38,965 nucleotides of DNA, from IMG/VR virus record IMGVR_UViG_3300036781_000235, positions 1 through 38,965 of that record, one strand, 5' to 3'. Each line of letters begins with the position of its first letter. Position 1 is the first letter of the stretch. A program made the translations under genes and the position numbers. Source of the DNA: a virus. This document shows positions 21,998 through 29,678 of this stretch, piece after piece. Below the pieces are notes generated by a model. It saw only the letters and a list, made by a program, of their open reading frames with translations, had not been told where the DNA came from and made no database searches.

Positions 21998-23242
21998 TTA
22001 ATCGACGCGGGCGGTGAAGGCGCGCCACTGGTGGCGCCACTGGAGGTTCAAGGCGGCCCCGAGGAAGTCGGAGCGACCCTGGTTCTGACGGTTCGTGATG
22101 TCGCCCGCGAAAGCCGACTGGACCGGAAGGCCGTCATAGAAGGCCGTCGAGTTGATGGCTCCGCCGATCAGGTCCTCCTGCTCCACGCCGATCAGCGCCG
22201 AGGAGTTCTTCTTCATGAAGAGCATCTGGCGGTAGGTCGCGGAAGCCGCGCCCTCGATTCCCACGTAGTCCGTGGTCGGCAGGGCCGAGATGGTCTGCGA
22301 CTTCGGGTTTTCGGGGCCGACGATGGGCGGGAAGATCGAGATGGTGCCGACGCCCGAGCCCGAGAGCTGGACCGTCTCCGTCACCCGGAAGGTACGAAGC
22401 TGGCCGACCGTCTGCTTGGTCTGGGGCTGGACCGCGAACTTGCCCGGGAAGTAGATCAGGGAGTTCTCCGTGATCACGCCGTTGGCCGTACCGCCGGAAA
22501 CCGTGATGGAGGTCGCGCCGGAAGCGGGGGCCGCCGAAAGGGCCATGCCCGCCGCGCCGGTACCGACCGCCGAACCGTTGGAGTGGTACGGGATCTGCGT
22601 GGACTCGAACATCTGGAAGCCCGCCGCCTGATTCACGACGCCCTTGAGGTACGCGGTCGAGGAGTCGGAGGTCGGGTTGAACTTGCCCGCGAGGTCACCG
22701 GAGACCTGCGCCATGTCGTCCGGCTGCATTCCGCAGTACAGGTAACCCTTGGCGAGCTGGTTGGTAAGCGCGGCGCGCGCGGTACCGAAGTCGGTGGCCG
22801 TCTTGACCGCCGTTCCGGCCGTGCCGATGAAGTTGGGGCAGGTCATCAGCTGCGTGTACGCGATTTCCGCGATCTGCGCGGCCATCGTTTCCACGCGGGG
22901 CATGATCACGGTCTTCTTGACCCAATCCTTGCCGCCGAGGACAAGAGCCTCGAAAATGGTCTGCAGGTTCTGGCCGGTGGTCCAGTTGAGGACCGTCACC
23001 GAGATTTCCGACTGCACCACGGGATCGACCCGCAGCTGGGTCTGCTGCACGGGCATCAGGGGCTGGTCGTTGATCTTCACGTTGACGGTGGTACCGCTCT
23101 GGAAGGTCTTGTTCGAGAACGTCTTGGAGATGTTCTTGTCCATGATCTTGGTGATCGGGTCCAGGTCCGCGATGAGCGCGTCCACCTGGGTTTCCGACAC
23201 CAAACGGCTGACTACGCCGACCTGTTCATTTGAGAGTGCCAT
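21998..23242 (-). CDS. Major capsid (coat) protein, P22 gp5-like
   Basis: 414 residues, close to the P22 coat length. MALSNEQVGVVSRLVSE, ITKIMDKNISKTFSNKTF, GTTVNVKINDQPLM and LRVDPVVQSEISVTVLNW are typical of the HK97-fold P22-type N-arm and E-loop region. A Gly/Ala/Thr-rich stretch near residues 225-260 (ALSAAPASGATSITVSGGT) corresponds to an inserted domain. The C-terminus is NLQWRHQWRAFTARVD. It is the most GC-rich, codon-optimised gene of the window, as expected for the most abundant virion protein. Position after the scaffold supports the call. Confidence 0.9.
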   Translation of the reverse strand: MALSNEQVGVVSRLVSETQVDALIADLDPITKIMDKNISKTFSNKTFQSGTTVNVKINDQPLMPVQQTQLRVDPVVQSEISVTVLNWTTGQNLQTIFEALVLGGKDWVKKTVIMPRVETMAAQIAEIAYTQLMTCPNFIGTAGTAVKTATDFGTARAALTNQLAKGYLYCGMQPDDMAQVSGDLAGKFNPTSDSSTAYLKGVVNQAAGFQMFESTQIPYHSNGSAVGTGAAGMALSAAPASGATSITVSGGTANGVITENSLIYFPGKFAVQPQTKQTVGQLRTFRVTETVQLSGSGVGTISIFPPIVGPENPKSQTISALPTTDYVGIEGAASATYRQMLFMKKNSSALIGVEQEDLIGGAINSTAFYDGLPVQSAFAGDITNRQNQGRSDFLGAALNLQWRHQWRAFTARVD

Positions 23243-23274
23243 TTAAGTTGCTCCTGTTTTTGGCTGGGTTTCAA

Positions 23275-24093
23275 TCAGCCGTGGTAGAACTTGAACACCT
23301 CGTCCCGGTTGCGGGACGGAGCGGATGAGGAAGTGGAATTGAACGGACCGGTGCGCGGAATGCCCGCGAACGGACGCTCCGAATCTTCCTTGCGAGCCCT
23401 CAAGGCCCCACGGATGGTACCCAGAAGCTCGATGACGCCTTCAGCGCCGTCTTCTTCCCAGGCATCGTTGAGTTCGTCGGCCAGCTTGGGATTCTTGGCG
23501 ACGTGATGGGCCAGCTCGGGTCCGTTCTTGCGGCCCATGATCACCATCTTCACGCCGTCTTCCAGAGCCGCCTCGGTCTTGGCCAGGTCGTCATCGAAAG
23601 TCGGGTTGGCCTTCTTGTATTCGCGGGCCGCCTTGTTGTAGTTCTTCAGCATCGACTCGGCGGCCTGCTCCCGGGATTGCCGGGACTGGGTTTCGCGCTG
23701 AGCCTGCGCCTCGGAGACCTTCTCCTGATGGCGACGGTACTTGTAGGAGTCCTCGTGGTAGCGGTCCCATTCGGATTCGCCGCCCTTGTCGAAGTCGTAG
23801 TCCGAAAGCCGGGGCTTGACGGGATCGTTCGAGTTGCGCTCCGGAGCCTTGGGCTTGGGGAGGCGGGATTCGAGTTGTTGGAAACGCTGATCGTATTCGC
23901 CCAGCTTTCCGGAGGTCTGGTTCAGCCGCGCTTCGAGGGCGGTATACTTTTCAAGGGGAACGAACTGGCCTTGCGAGCCCTGTGATCCTTGCTGGCCCTG
24001 GCCGCCCGAGCCGCCCGAACCCCCTTCTCCACCACCACCGCCTTCACCCCCTTCGGGGGACCGCTTGATGTTGTTGAATCTGTTCCAGTTCAT
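23275..24093 (-). CDS. Scaffolding protein
   Basis: 272 residues. A Gly/Glu/Gln-rich disordered N-terminus (SPEGGEGGGGGEGGSGG) leads into coiled coils (LEARLNQTSGKLGEYDQRFQ, then a highly charged helix around residues 120-150) and a basic C-terminal helix-turn-helix-like end (AGIPRTGPFNS to RDEVFKFYHG). This composition and the position between portal and coat are those of P22-type scaffold proteins. GACAAGGAG precedes the ATG, partly resembling the ribosome-binding cassette used elsewhere. Confidence 0.8.
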   Translation of the reverse strand: MNWNRFNNIKRSPEGGEGGGGGEGGSGGSGGQGQQGSQGSQGQFVPLEKYTALEARLNQTSGKLGEYDQRFQQLESRLPKPKAPERNSNDPVKPRLSDYDFDKGGESEWDRYHEDSYKYRRHQEKVSEAQAQRETQSRQSREQAAESMLKNYNKAAREYKKANPTFDDDLAKTEAALEDGVKMVIMGRKNGPELAHHVAKNPKLADELNDAWEEDGAEGVIELLGTIRGALRARKEDSERPFAGIPRTGPFNSTSSSAPSRNRDEVFKFYHG

Positions 24094-24111
24094 ATCGAAC
24101 TCCTTGTCTGT

Positions 24112-24129
24112 GGTTAAATCAACCCGGTT
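24112..24129. promoter_or_regulatory. Inverted-repeat cluster upstream of scaffold and coat genes
   Basis: GGTT-AAATC-AACC (24112-24124) and the overlapping AACC-C-GGTT (24121-24129) lie in the 75-base gap between a small HTH gene and the scaffold gene. The half-site GGTT/AACC is symmetrical and could be an operator for the HTH protein. Two AACGGAAA copies lie next to it. Function inferred only. Confidence 0.25.
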
Positions 24130-24168
24130 TGGGCTGAAGGGTAAACGGAAAAAAACGGAAATATTGCG

Positions 24169-24366
24169 TCATACTTGGTCTCTCCCGGTAAAAGCCCCGG
24201 GGAAAGCCTTCTCAATCTGCCTCATCGTCCGATCACTGGTCGACTTCCCGGCCAGTACGTTGTGAAGAGTCTTGTCCGACCTGCCGATCATCGCTGCCGC
24301 CTCCTTGATTCCAAGGTCGCGGTCGTTAATTTCTCTCCGAAGAGATGTCGACAGGTCGATACTCAC
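24169..24366 (-). CDS. Small Cro/CI-type helix-turn-helix protein inside the late operon
   Basis: 65 residues from GTG 24366, which overlaps the portal stop (GTGA); the much longer open frame upstream is an antiparallel-frame shadow of the portal gene. LGIKEAAAMIGRSDKTLHNVL, then AGKSTSDRTMRQIEKAFPGAF is a classic Cro/CI HTH (A-A-x-x-I-G-x-S-x-x-T-L-x-N-V-L). It should bind DNA as a dimer. A transcription factor between portal and scaffold is unusual, and an inverted-repeat cluster follows in the next gap. It may adjust coat/scaffold expression or act on another promoter. Confidence 0.7.
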   Translation of the reverse strand: MSIDLSTSLRREINDRDLGIKEAAAMIGRSDKTLHNVLAGKSTSDRTMRQIEKAFPGAFTGRDQV

Positions 24367-26390
24367 TGCCCGGCTCCAATAGCTCCGTTCGGCTGGAGGA
24401 TGGAGTTGGGCGTTTGCTTCATCCCATCCACCTTCTCCCTTTGGGTCTCGGCATTGAACGCCGCCACCGTTGCCGCATCGGCGTTCTTGGCGACATCCGC
24501 GTGGATGGTCAAGATGGCCTCGTCGTGACGGTTCTTCTCCTTCTCGACTTCCAGCGCGGTCTTGTCCTGCCACTTCTTCAGCTCTTCCTGGAGTTGCCCG
24601 ATCATCTGTTGAGCCTGCTGCATCTCCGGATTCTGCGTCTGTGCTTTAAGGAAGTCCGAGATTTCCTTCGCGTATCGTCCGGGCTGCGCCGCGACAATGG
24701 CCGCAAGGATACGGGGATCGCGGGCGAGCGCGGGACCGATGGCCGGGTTCTCCGCCATCTTCTGAAGCATCTCCGCTTCCTCCATACGCGCGGTCTCGGC
24801 CATCGGGCCGACTTCAATCGCCAACTGATACTCTTCGTCGGCATCGAAAGTGACGCCGGGTGATCCATCCTCCTCTTCTTGGTTCAACCAGCGAACCACT
24901 GCCTTATCGTCCCGGTCCACAAAGGCCATCTGCTGAGGCTCGGTGAGGTACTTGGGGATAAGGTCCAGCGTCACGCGGCCCATCTGCTCAATGGCCTCAT
25001 TCTGGTTGAACACGTAGTGGAAGTTGGAGGTCCTTCCCTGACGGTTCAACTCCTTCAGCGCCACGCCGCTCTGCTCGTTCTCGTTCTGACCTAGGAACGC
25101 ATCGAAGATGCCCAGGATCTGCTTGATCTTGGTTTCCTGAACCTGCTGGAACTGGATAAGGGTAGGATCAATCTGATAAGGCTGAACCTCTTGCGGAGGC
25201 GGCAGCTCTTTTCCCGAAGCATCCCTGGCCTTGTACCGAACGACGTTCCCGCCGAACTGCGATGACTGTTGCAGGTCTCCGTTCTGCTTGATACTCAACG
25301 ATTCATCCGCCACGATCCACTTGGAGTACGGAGATGAACCCAAGCGGAGCATGATAATGTTGTCGATGATGGTGTAAACCTTCTGCGGGTACTCCGCAAA
25401 CTCGGTCATCGACTGGAAGTGAATTTTTTCATCCTTGGAAACCTTGGGTCCGGTCCAAGCGATAAAGGGCGCGTACTCGCCCAGCCAGACTTCTTCATCC
25501 AGCAGCTTGCCTTCCTTGTCGAACTTTCTCCAGACCCACTCGTACTCCGTCACAGGCCTGTACGCGGGCTGTCCGTCACGTCCGATCACGACGTTCTGAG
25601 GCACTTCCTCCTCTTCGCCCAAGGTCATAGAGCCGCCGCCGGATAGCTTGTACTGCTTCCTGAGACTCTTTACTTCTCGGACCCAGTGCTGCCAGACTTC
25701 CTTGCGCTCGCCGGGATTCCAGAAGTCGTCCGGCTCCTCACCGGTTTCCGTCTGCCAGTCCTCACGCGAAACTTTTTTCAGGTACAGCCACTCGTTGGCG
25801 GAGGAGAACGTGCAATTTCCAATGCCGGCAGGATCGGGGAACACGTTGTAGGTGTCCTCCACGTCCTCGAAGATGATGGTTTTTCCAAACCCCCGCTTGC
25901 CCGCGTAGTCCACGCGCACCGCAGTATAAGCGATGCCCGCACCCAGTTGTTTCCTGCGGGCCTGGTTGTAAACCTGGGATGCGTTCCCGTGCCGTTGCAG
26001 TCCCCTTAGAACTTGCTCACGAGCACGCGCCATCTCTGCGGTAGCTCCTCCACCGTTCGGCGTGACCTTTGCATAGAAATCGTTTTGCAGCTGCTCGTTC
26101 GCGATCTGGTTCAGGTACGCCAGAAGCAGGTTGTCGATAACCGGAGTTACCAGCCCGTACTGCGCCGCCTCTCCGTTCGGGAATTGCTCACCGAGGAATA
26201 CGAACGCTGCCCGTTGCTTGGCCCGCTCATAGATGGGGTCCCAGAATGCGGTAAACCTGCCCTTCCTCTCCAAGAAGTTTTGGCTGGCCTTTGCGTCACG
26301 GTCCGCCTTCTCGCTTTCGTCGGTCACCTTGTCGGCCATAGGGGACTCGCTCAAGTATGTCGACAGGTCGATGTCTTCCGCGCCGTTCAT
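24363..26390 (-). CDS. Portal protein, P22 gp1-like
   Basis: 675 residues, near P22 portal length. Hallmarks: RFTAFWDPIYERAKQRAAFV, YLNQIANEQLQNDFYAKVTP, REQVLRGLQRHGNASQVYNQ, AGIAYTAVRVDYAGKRGFGK, SKWIVADESLSIKQNGD and the GVALKELNRQGRTSNFHYVF helix, ending in a long Gln/Glu-rich C-terminal barrel helix. The protein forms the dodecameric DNA channel and the motor docking site. ATG 26390 overlaps the stop of the 55-residue gene upstream, and its own stop overlaps the HTH gene, so terminase, portal and HTH are translationally linked. Confidence 0.9.
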   Translation of the reverse strand: MNGAEDIDLSTYLSESPMADKVTDESEKADRDAKASQNFLERKGRFTAFWDPIYERAKQRAAFVFLGEQFPNGEAAQYGLVTPVIDNLLLAYLNQIANEQLQNDFYAKVTPNGGGATAEMARAREQVLRGLQRHGNASQVYNQARRKQLGAGIAYTAVRVDYAGKRGFGKTIIFEDVEDTYNVFPDPAGIGNCTFSSANEWLYLKKVSREDWQTETGEEPDDFWNPGERKEVWQHWVREVKSLRKQYKLSGGGSMTLGEEEEVPQNVVIGRDGQPAYRPVTEYEWVWRKFDKEGKLLDEEVWLGEYAPFIAWTGPKVSKDEKIHFQSMTEFAEYPQKVYTIIDNIIMLRLGSSPYSKWIVADESLSIKQNGDLQQSSQFGGNVVRYKARDASGKELPPPQEVQPYQIDPTLIQFQQVQETKIKQILGIFDAFLGQNENEQSGVALKELNRQGRTSNFHYVFNQNEAIEQMGRVTLDLIPKYLTEPQQMAFVDRDDKAVVRWLNQEEEDGSPGVTFDADEEYQLAIEVGPMAETARMEEAEMLQKMAENPAIGPALARDPRILAAIVAAQPGRYAKEISDFLKAQTQNPEMQQAQQMIGQLQEELKKWQDKTALEVEKEKNRHDEAILTIHADVAKNADAATVAAFNAETQREKVDGMKQTPNSILQPNGAIGAGQ

Positions 26391-26554
26391 TTGGCTACCC
26401 CGGAATCCAGCTCAAGCAGATACCACTTGTCCAGTACAAGCATCCAGGTTTCCCCCGTTGTCGGGTTGAATTTGTATACCGTACCGTTAGGGCCAAAGAT
26501 GATTTCAAAATGCCTGGCGTTGTCGGGTTTATATACGATGGGATTCTCGTTCAC
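26387..26554 (-). CDS. Small conserved phage protein between terminase and portal (55 aa)
   Basis: GTG 26554 overlaps the large terminase stop (GTGA), and the TGA overlaps the portal ATG (ATGA). The 55 residues contain HFEIIFGPNGTVYKFNPTTG, then ETWMLVLDKWYLLELD. The R/K-x-[DN]-x-x-T-G-E-T-W-x-L pattern with a trailing W is seen in many short phage and bacterial proteins of unknown role. GAGG precedes the start. Tight coupling on both sides supports it as a real gene. Confidence 0.65.
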   Translation of the reverse strand: MNENPIVYKPDNARHFEIIFGPNGTVYKFNPTTGETWMLVLDKWYLLELDSGVAK

Positions 26555-27948
26555 ACGAACCTCACTCTCTGTTGGAACTGAGCCAAGCCCGAGGGCTCAT
26601 CCTCGTTGAAATCTTCCTGCCCCCGCGTGGCGATACCGGCATACGCGATACGCAACGCATCGGAGGCGTCCTTGTACTTCTCGGACTCCTTTTCGGAATC
26701 CTCCTCCAGCCGGTGGTTGACCAGCGAGGCGATCAAGTTTTTACACGACGGGTCCACGCTGAATGACGGCTCGTTGAGCGGGCCTCTGCTAGCACGAAGG
26801 TCAAAGAGCATATCCGAGTGGATGGCTTCCCGTTGCACGTCGATAATTCTTTCAGCGGGCATCTGGAACAACAGTCCACCATTCTCCCGCTTCGCGAACT
26901 GCGCCACCACTCCCTCGGTGCTAGTCGACCAGTTACTGCCGCCAGCTCCCTTTGCAAAGCGCGTGTCGATGAAGCGAGCCTTAACGCCAACTCCATACGC
27001 GGCGCCATCCTTCATCTGAATCTCGCGGGCCATATCCGCAAGGGAATCCGTGTACAACATCTTGTGCCGCAACTCGTGGTAAGGTCCGCCCAAGTCCTCT
27101 TGTGTAGGCCACTCAGCGTACACATGCTTGTGGAAGTCCTCGGGCCAACGTCCTCTCCGGTTCTTTGGCAACACGGCCACCCAGAGGCAGAACGGATAGT
27201 ATTTCGAGTGCGGGTCCATCCCCATATAGCAGGTTGCCTGGTCCCGGATAACGCCCATCGGAATCTCTTGGATCAAATGCTCACGGTGGAACGCGGACCA
27301 GATTCTGCGCCCCGCTCCCTTGGGCCTACCCAACCACTTCTGCTCGTACAGTACCGGGTCTCGCGCTTTGTCCTGCTCCATCTCCTGACGTAGCACCTCG
27401 GGGAACCAAGGGTTGTCCACATAGTTGACTTGCACAACCATCGCGCCGTAGGGAGGAGAGACAACGAACATCTGGTAGGTCGGGTCATCCTCGAATTGCG
27501 GATTGAACGTCACCCAAATCTCGGAGCCCTCCTTGCGGATGGTCGGCGTCAGCTCCTTCCAAGACTCGGCAGATACCTTCTCGGCCTCTTCCACCCAACA
27601 GATCGTCACGCCTTCCATCGACTTGATACGATTGACGTTGCGGAACAAGCCCTCGAAAATGAATTCACTCCCCGTACTCAAGCACCGGATGCTTCTCTCT
27701 TGAACCTCAAAATCACTACCCATCCCCATCAACTCTATCTGGTCCTTCAACAGTCGGTGGCTTGACTCCTTGATGGAAGATTGAATCTCGCGGCAGCAAA
27801 GGATCAGGTGGCGCTCGGTACTGGCTTTGATCAGCAAGGCTTTCGCCACGCTCCAGCTCTTTGCGCTACCTCGACCACCGTGCGCAACCTTGTATCGAGC
27901 GGGTTGGAAAAGGAAATTGAGCTTGCGGGGGAACTGTACATTAGGCAC
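26551..27948 (-). CDS. terL: Terminase large subunit
   Basis: 465 residues from GTG 27948 (TAGTG overlap). The ATPase domain has Walker A GGRGSAKS (24-31) and Walker B ICWVEEAE (116-123), with the adenine-binding Q in LNFLFQPARYK and the coupling motif WVTFNPQ. The nuclease domain shows GMDPHS, the first catalytic Asp, and the late KDASDALRIAY with the third. It is a PBSX/Terminase_3-like packaging motor. Gene order terS, small gene, terL, portal is standard. Whether packaging is headful or cos cannot be read from the protein alone. Confidence 0.9.
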   Translation of the reverse strand: MPNVQFPRKLNFLFQPARYKVAHGGRGSAKSWSVAKALLIKASTERHLILCCREIQSSIKESSHRLLKDQIELMGMGSDFEVQERSIRCLSTGSEFIFEGLFRNVNRIKSMEGVTICWVEEAEKVSAESWKELTPTIRKEGSEIWVTFNPQFEDDPTYQMFVVSPPYGAMVVQVNYVDNPWFPEVLRQEMEQDKARDPVLYEQKWLGRPKGAGRRIWSAFHREHLIQEIPMGVIRDQATCYMGMDPHSKYYPFCLWVAVLPKNRRGRWPEDFHKHVYAEWPTQEDLGGPYHELRHKMLYTDSLADMAREIQMKDGAAYGVGVKARFIDTRFAKGAGGSNWSTSTEGVVAQFAKRENGGLLFQMPAERIIDVQREAIHSDMLFDLRASRGPLNEPSFSVDPSCKNLIASLVNHRLEEDSEKESEKYKDASDALRIAYAGIATRGQEDFNEDEPSGLAQFQQRVRFV

Positions 27949-28289
27949 TATCGCCCCCCTCTTAGCCGTAACGCCCTTAAGGAATCAAGCAGCGCCGGAA
28001 GCTGAGACTGCTCTTCGTGTAGCCTCTTAGCGTAAGCGGTAGCATGCTCCGGAGTATCGAACATCCCTAAGTGTCTACCGGTTTTTCTATAAAGGCTGAT
28101 AGCCTCCTGCGGAGATAGAAGTGTCCCACTGTCGCTTACCGTAGGTATAAGTACCTCTCCACTATCGTCGCCAAATGACATAGACCTTACCGTACTGAAA
28201 CCGTTCCCATTTCTAACTACCGGGCGTGTCTGTAGATTGATATTCCCTTTTACCCTAGGGGCTAGGCTATCGTAGTCCATCATTCCCAT
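27948..28289 (-). CDS. Conserved small phage protein between terS and terL
   Basis: 113 residues. The block GFSTVRSMSFGDDSGEVLIP, then TVSDSGTLLSPQEAISLYRK and TGRHLGMFDTPEHATAYAKRL is a module found in many phage proteins, sometimes as the C-terminal part of internal virion proteins. Here it stands alone and overlaps the large terminase start by one base. It is probably a virion or packaging accessory. The family is recognisable by pattern; the function is unknown. Confidence 0.7.
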   Translation of the reverse strand: MGMMDYDSLAPRVKGNINLQTRPVVRNGNGFSTVRSMSFGDDSGEVLIPTVSDSGTLLSPQEAISLYRKTGRHLGMFDTPEHATAYAKRLHEEQSQLPALLDSLRALRLRGGR

Positions 28290-28574
28290 ACACGACCTCT
28301 TTGTTGGTTAGGCACGTAACCCCCCGGTTACCGTACCATCTACGTTACGGATAGTCTCGAACGGTTCCTGCTCCTCTTCATCGGACAGCGAGGCGGGAGA
28401 CAATCCCCAAACCTCGGGAGGTACGAACAACCAGAGCGGGAGGGGAGACAGGCCTGCCTACGGGGCGCCAGAGGTCGCCAGCCCGCCACGCCTCGGTAAC
28501 TCGCACGATACGGTAACCCGCCGGGTAGCTCCTCGGTTACGGTAACCCGCATGATACCCCTAGGCTGGCGCAAT
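28290..28574. other. Non-coding terS-terL gap packed with GTAAC/GTTAC palindromes
   Basis: 285 bases with no convincing gene. Contains GTAAC-N6-GTTAC (perfect, 28316-28331) and four 9-of-10 sites: 28333-28348, 28496-28511, 28525-28540 and 28542-28557, the last two bordering an 8-of-10 site at 28513. It could hold the pac or cos sequence, operators for the late operon, or both. GC-rich throughout. Confidence 0.6.
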
Positions 28575-29117
28575 TTATTTCTCCAAGCCCGGGTTTTCTG
28601 AGCCAGACGTATCGTGCACGCTACGCAACCCGGCGGTTACGGTAGCGTGCAGGTTACCCTTACCGTCTCCCGGTCCGTCCACAAACTCAATCTTTAGCAC
28701 GTTGTCCGTGCGAATCGGACCCCCGTTAAGTCCCGTGGTTTCAACGTGTTGCGGGTTGCGGTAGGGATTGGCGCTGCGGCGCGTGAGGTTCACGAGTTGC
28801 ACGAGGGCTCCGGCGGTCCTATCGTACAGGCGTCCCTCGGCGTAGGCAAGGATCACGCCCCGTCCGTCTTTTACAATGTCGGAGAATTTGCATTCGGGCG
28901 TGTCGTATTTGCCGGACTCGTATTCGTAAAGCGTGTCTGCGTGGACACTTAGGTAGGCTGCGAGGCCGTAGAACCCGGGGGGCTTTAGCTTTGCTTCGCA
29001 GTCTTGGAAGTAGTCTGCGATTTTAGCGGCGAGGAGGGCGGGATCTTTGAAAGCCTTGGGTTGCCCTGGGCGTACTTTGTCGGTTACGGGTATCGCGGGT
29101 GTTACTGCCTCGTTCAC
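28575..29117 (-). CDS. terS: Terminase small subunit
   Basis: 180 residues. GQPKAFKDPALLAAKIADYF, then QDCEAKLKPPGFYGLAAYLS, DTLYEYESGKYD and FSDIVKDGRGVILAYAEGRL match the DNA-packaging small-subunit family, in which a helix-turn-helix in the first 80 residues recognises the packaging site. GALVQLVNLTRR continues the helical core. The C-terminus is disordered and is encoded over a string of palindromic sites (28609-28657). The ATG overlaps the stop of the 60-residue gene (ATGA). Position ahead of terL supports the call. Confidence 0.8.
   Translation of the reverse strand: MNEAVTPAIPVTDKVRPGQPKAFKDPALLAAKIADYFQDCEAKLKPPGFYGLAAYLSVHADTLYEYESGKYDTPECKFSDIVKDGRGVILAYAEGRLYDRTAGALVQLVNLTRRSANPYRNPQHVETTGLNGGPIRTDNVLKIEFVDGPGDGKGNLHATVTAGLRSVHDTSGSENPGLEK
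28609..28657. promoter_or_regulatory. Three head-to-tail palindromic sites inside the 3' end of terS
   Basis: GTATC-GTGCAC-GCTAC (28609-28624, 8 of 10), GCAAC-CCGGCG-GTTAC (28625-28640, 9 of 10) and GTAGC-GTGCAG-GTTAC (28642-28657, 9 of 10) lie side by side every 16-17 bases. Regular spacing suggests cooperative binding. Confidence 0.5.
29072..29105. promoter_or_regulatory. Two palindromic sites at the start of terS
   Basis: GTACT-TTGTCG-GTTAC (29072-29087, 8 of 10) and GTATC-GCGGGT-GTTAC (29090-29105, 9 of 10) are 18 bases apart and span the terS start region, the same 18-base spacing as the pair at 32981 and 32999. Confidence 0.4.
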
Positions 29118-29296
29118 GGCTCCTCCTCTTGCTCTTGGTCTGCTACGTGAGCATCCCTTGAGGCGGCGTGGGCGTTGAGTTTGATAATCTCAAGGGCTCC
29201 AATGACCTCGCAGAGCGTGAGCCCTTGCCCCGAATATTTGGCGAGGACGTTTTCCACGTCGCTCATAAACACGCTGGTAAGAGGTTCGCCGTCCAT
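29114..29296 (-). CDS. Small hypothetical protein, first gene of the late operon
   Basis: 60 residues from ATG 29296, with a modest AGAGA upstream. VENVLAKYSGQGLTLCEVIG, then ALEIIKLNAHA forms two helices of a kind seen in small phage proteins that precede terminase genes. An acidic tail (DQEQEEEP) follows. It is coupled to terS by ATGA. It is the first gene read leftward from the divergent control region. An internal ATG at 29266 is less likely because it lacks a ribosome site. Confidence 0.55.
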   Translation of the reverse strand: MDGEPLTSVFMSDVENVLAKYSGQGLTLCEVIGALEIIKLNAHAASRDAHVADQEQEEEP

Positions 29297-29318
29297 CTAG
29301 ATTCTCTTTGATTTCACG

Positions 29319-29334
29319 GTAACCTCAAGGTTAC
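29319..29334. promoter_or_regulatory. GTAAC-N6-GTTAC operator (perfect) overlapping a promoter -35 region
   Basis: GTAAC-CTCAAG-GTTAC. A perfect TATAAT lies at 29353-29358, so the -35 box of a rightward promoter would fall at about 29330-29335, inside this site. A bound protein would block polymerase. Confidence 0.6.
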
Positions 29335-29358
29335 GGGGTTGTCTGTAGGGAATATAAT
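29330..29358 (+). promoter_or_regulatory. Candidate rightward promoter
   Basis: Perfect -10 TATAAT at 29353-29358. The 17-base-spaced -35 window reads GTTACG, a poor match to TTGACA, so it would need an activator or be intrinsically weak. It points at the HTH gene and the right operon. Confidence 0.4.
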
Positions 29359-29394
29359 CTCGTTGTGTTGCGCTTGGTATCGTTTTATTAAAGT

Positions 29395-29455
29395 GTTGCA
29401 CAAGCAACAAATTGTATTTGGCGGGGTAACCTGTGGGTTACGTTGCACGAGCAAC
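29395..29455. promoter_or_regulatory. Twin GTTGC-N4-GCAAC palindromes plus a second GTAAC-N6-GTTAC site
   Basis: GTTGC-ACAA-GCAAC (29395-29408) and GTTGC-ACGA-GCAAC (29442-29455) are 47 bases apart. Immediately before the second lies GTAAC-CTGTGG-GTTAC (29426-29441, perfect). All lie between the divergent first genes, 23 bases or more before ATG 29478. Two different palindrome families suggest two regulators, one of which may be the HTH protein encoded next. Confidence 0.6.
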
Positions 29456-29477
29456 GGTTTATTTTACCTTCCCGATT

Positions 29478-29678
29478 ATGAGCACCAAATATCTTACCCT
29501 CGGGGAATTCGCAAAGGTCAAGGGAGAACACCGCCAGCAGGTCCAGCGTTGGGTCAAGGCGGGGCGGGTTTTCCCCCGTCCTAGGGTTGGGAGGAGCCCA
29601 ACGGGGCGGGTTGCCCTCTTATTCCAAGAGGATAGCGCAATTTTGCCCCGTTTAAAACAGGGTAAAAAGGCCAATTAG
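29478..29678 (+). CDS. Small HTH (excisionase/MerR-like) DNA-binding protein
   Basis: 66 residues from ATG 29478. STKYLTLGEFAKVKGEHRQQ, then VQRWVKAGRVFPRPRVGRSP has the T/S-L-x-E-x-A-x-x-x-G-x-x-x-x-x-V-x-R-W-x-x-x-G pattern of winged-helix excisionase/MerR N-termini. The tail is basic (PRLKQGKKAN). As the first gene to the right of an operator-rich divergent region, it is a natural candidate to bind there and switch early and late transcription or control itself. No dimerisation domain follows. Confidence 0.72.
   Translation: MSTKYLTLGEFAKVKGEHRQQVQRWVKAGRVFPRPRVGRSPTGRVALLFQEDSAILPRLKQGKKAN

Noticed and set aside
21653-23233. 526-residue open frame on the plus strand
   Set aside because: It lies opposite the coat and decoration genes, has Arg/Gly/His/Asp-biased low-complexity composition with no domain, and is a GC-rich antisense shadow.
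24369-24573. N-terminal extension of the HTH gene to 134 residues
   Set aside because: The extra 69 residues are an alternative-frame shadow of the portal gene; the GTGA overlap gives a natural start at 24366.
28340-28573. 77-residue minus-strand frame in the terS-terL gap
   Set aside because: Composition is Arg/Pro/Cys noise, there is no ribosome site, and the DNA is occupied by palindromic sites.
28316-28657. CRISPR-like array
   Set aside because: The repeated words are short, palindromic and variably spaced; there are no uniform spacers or cas genes.
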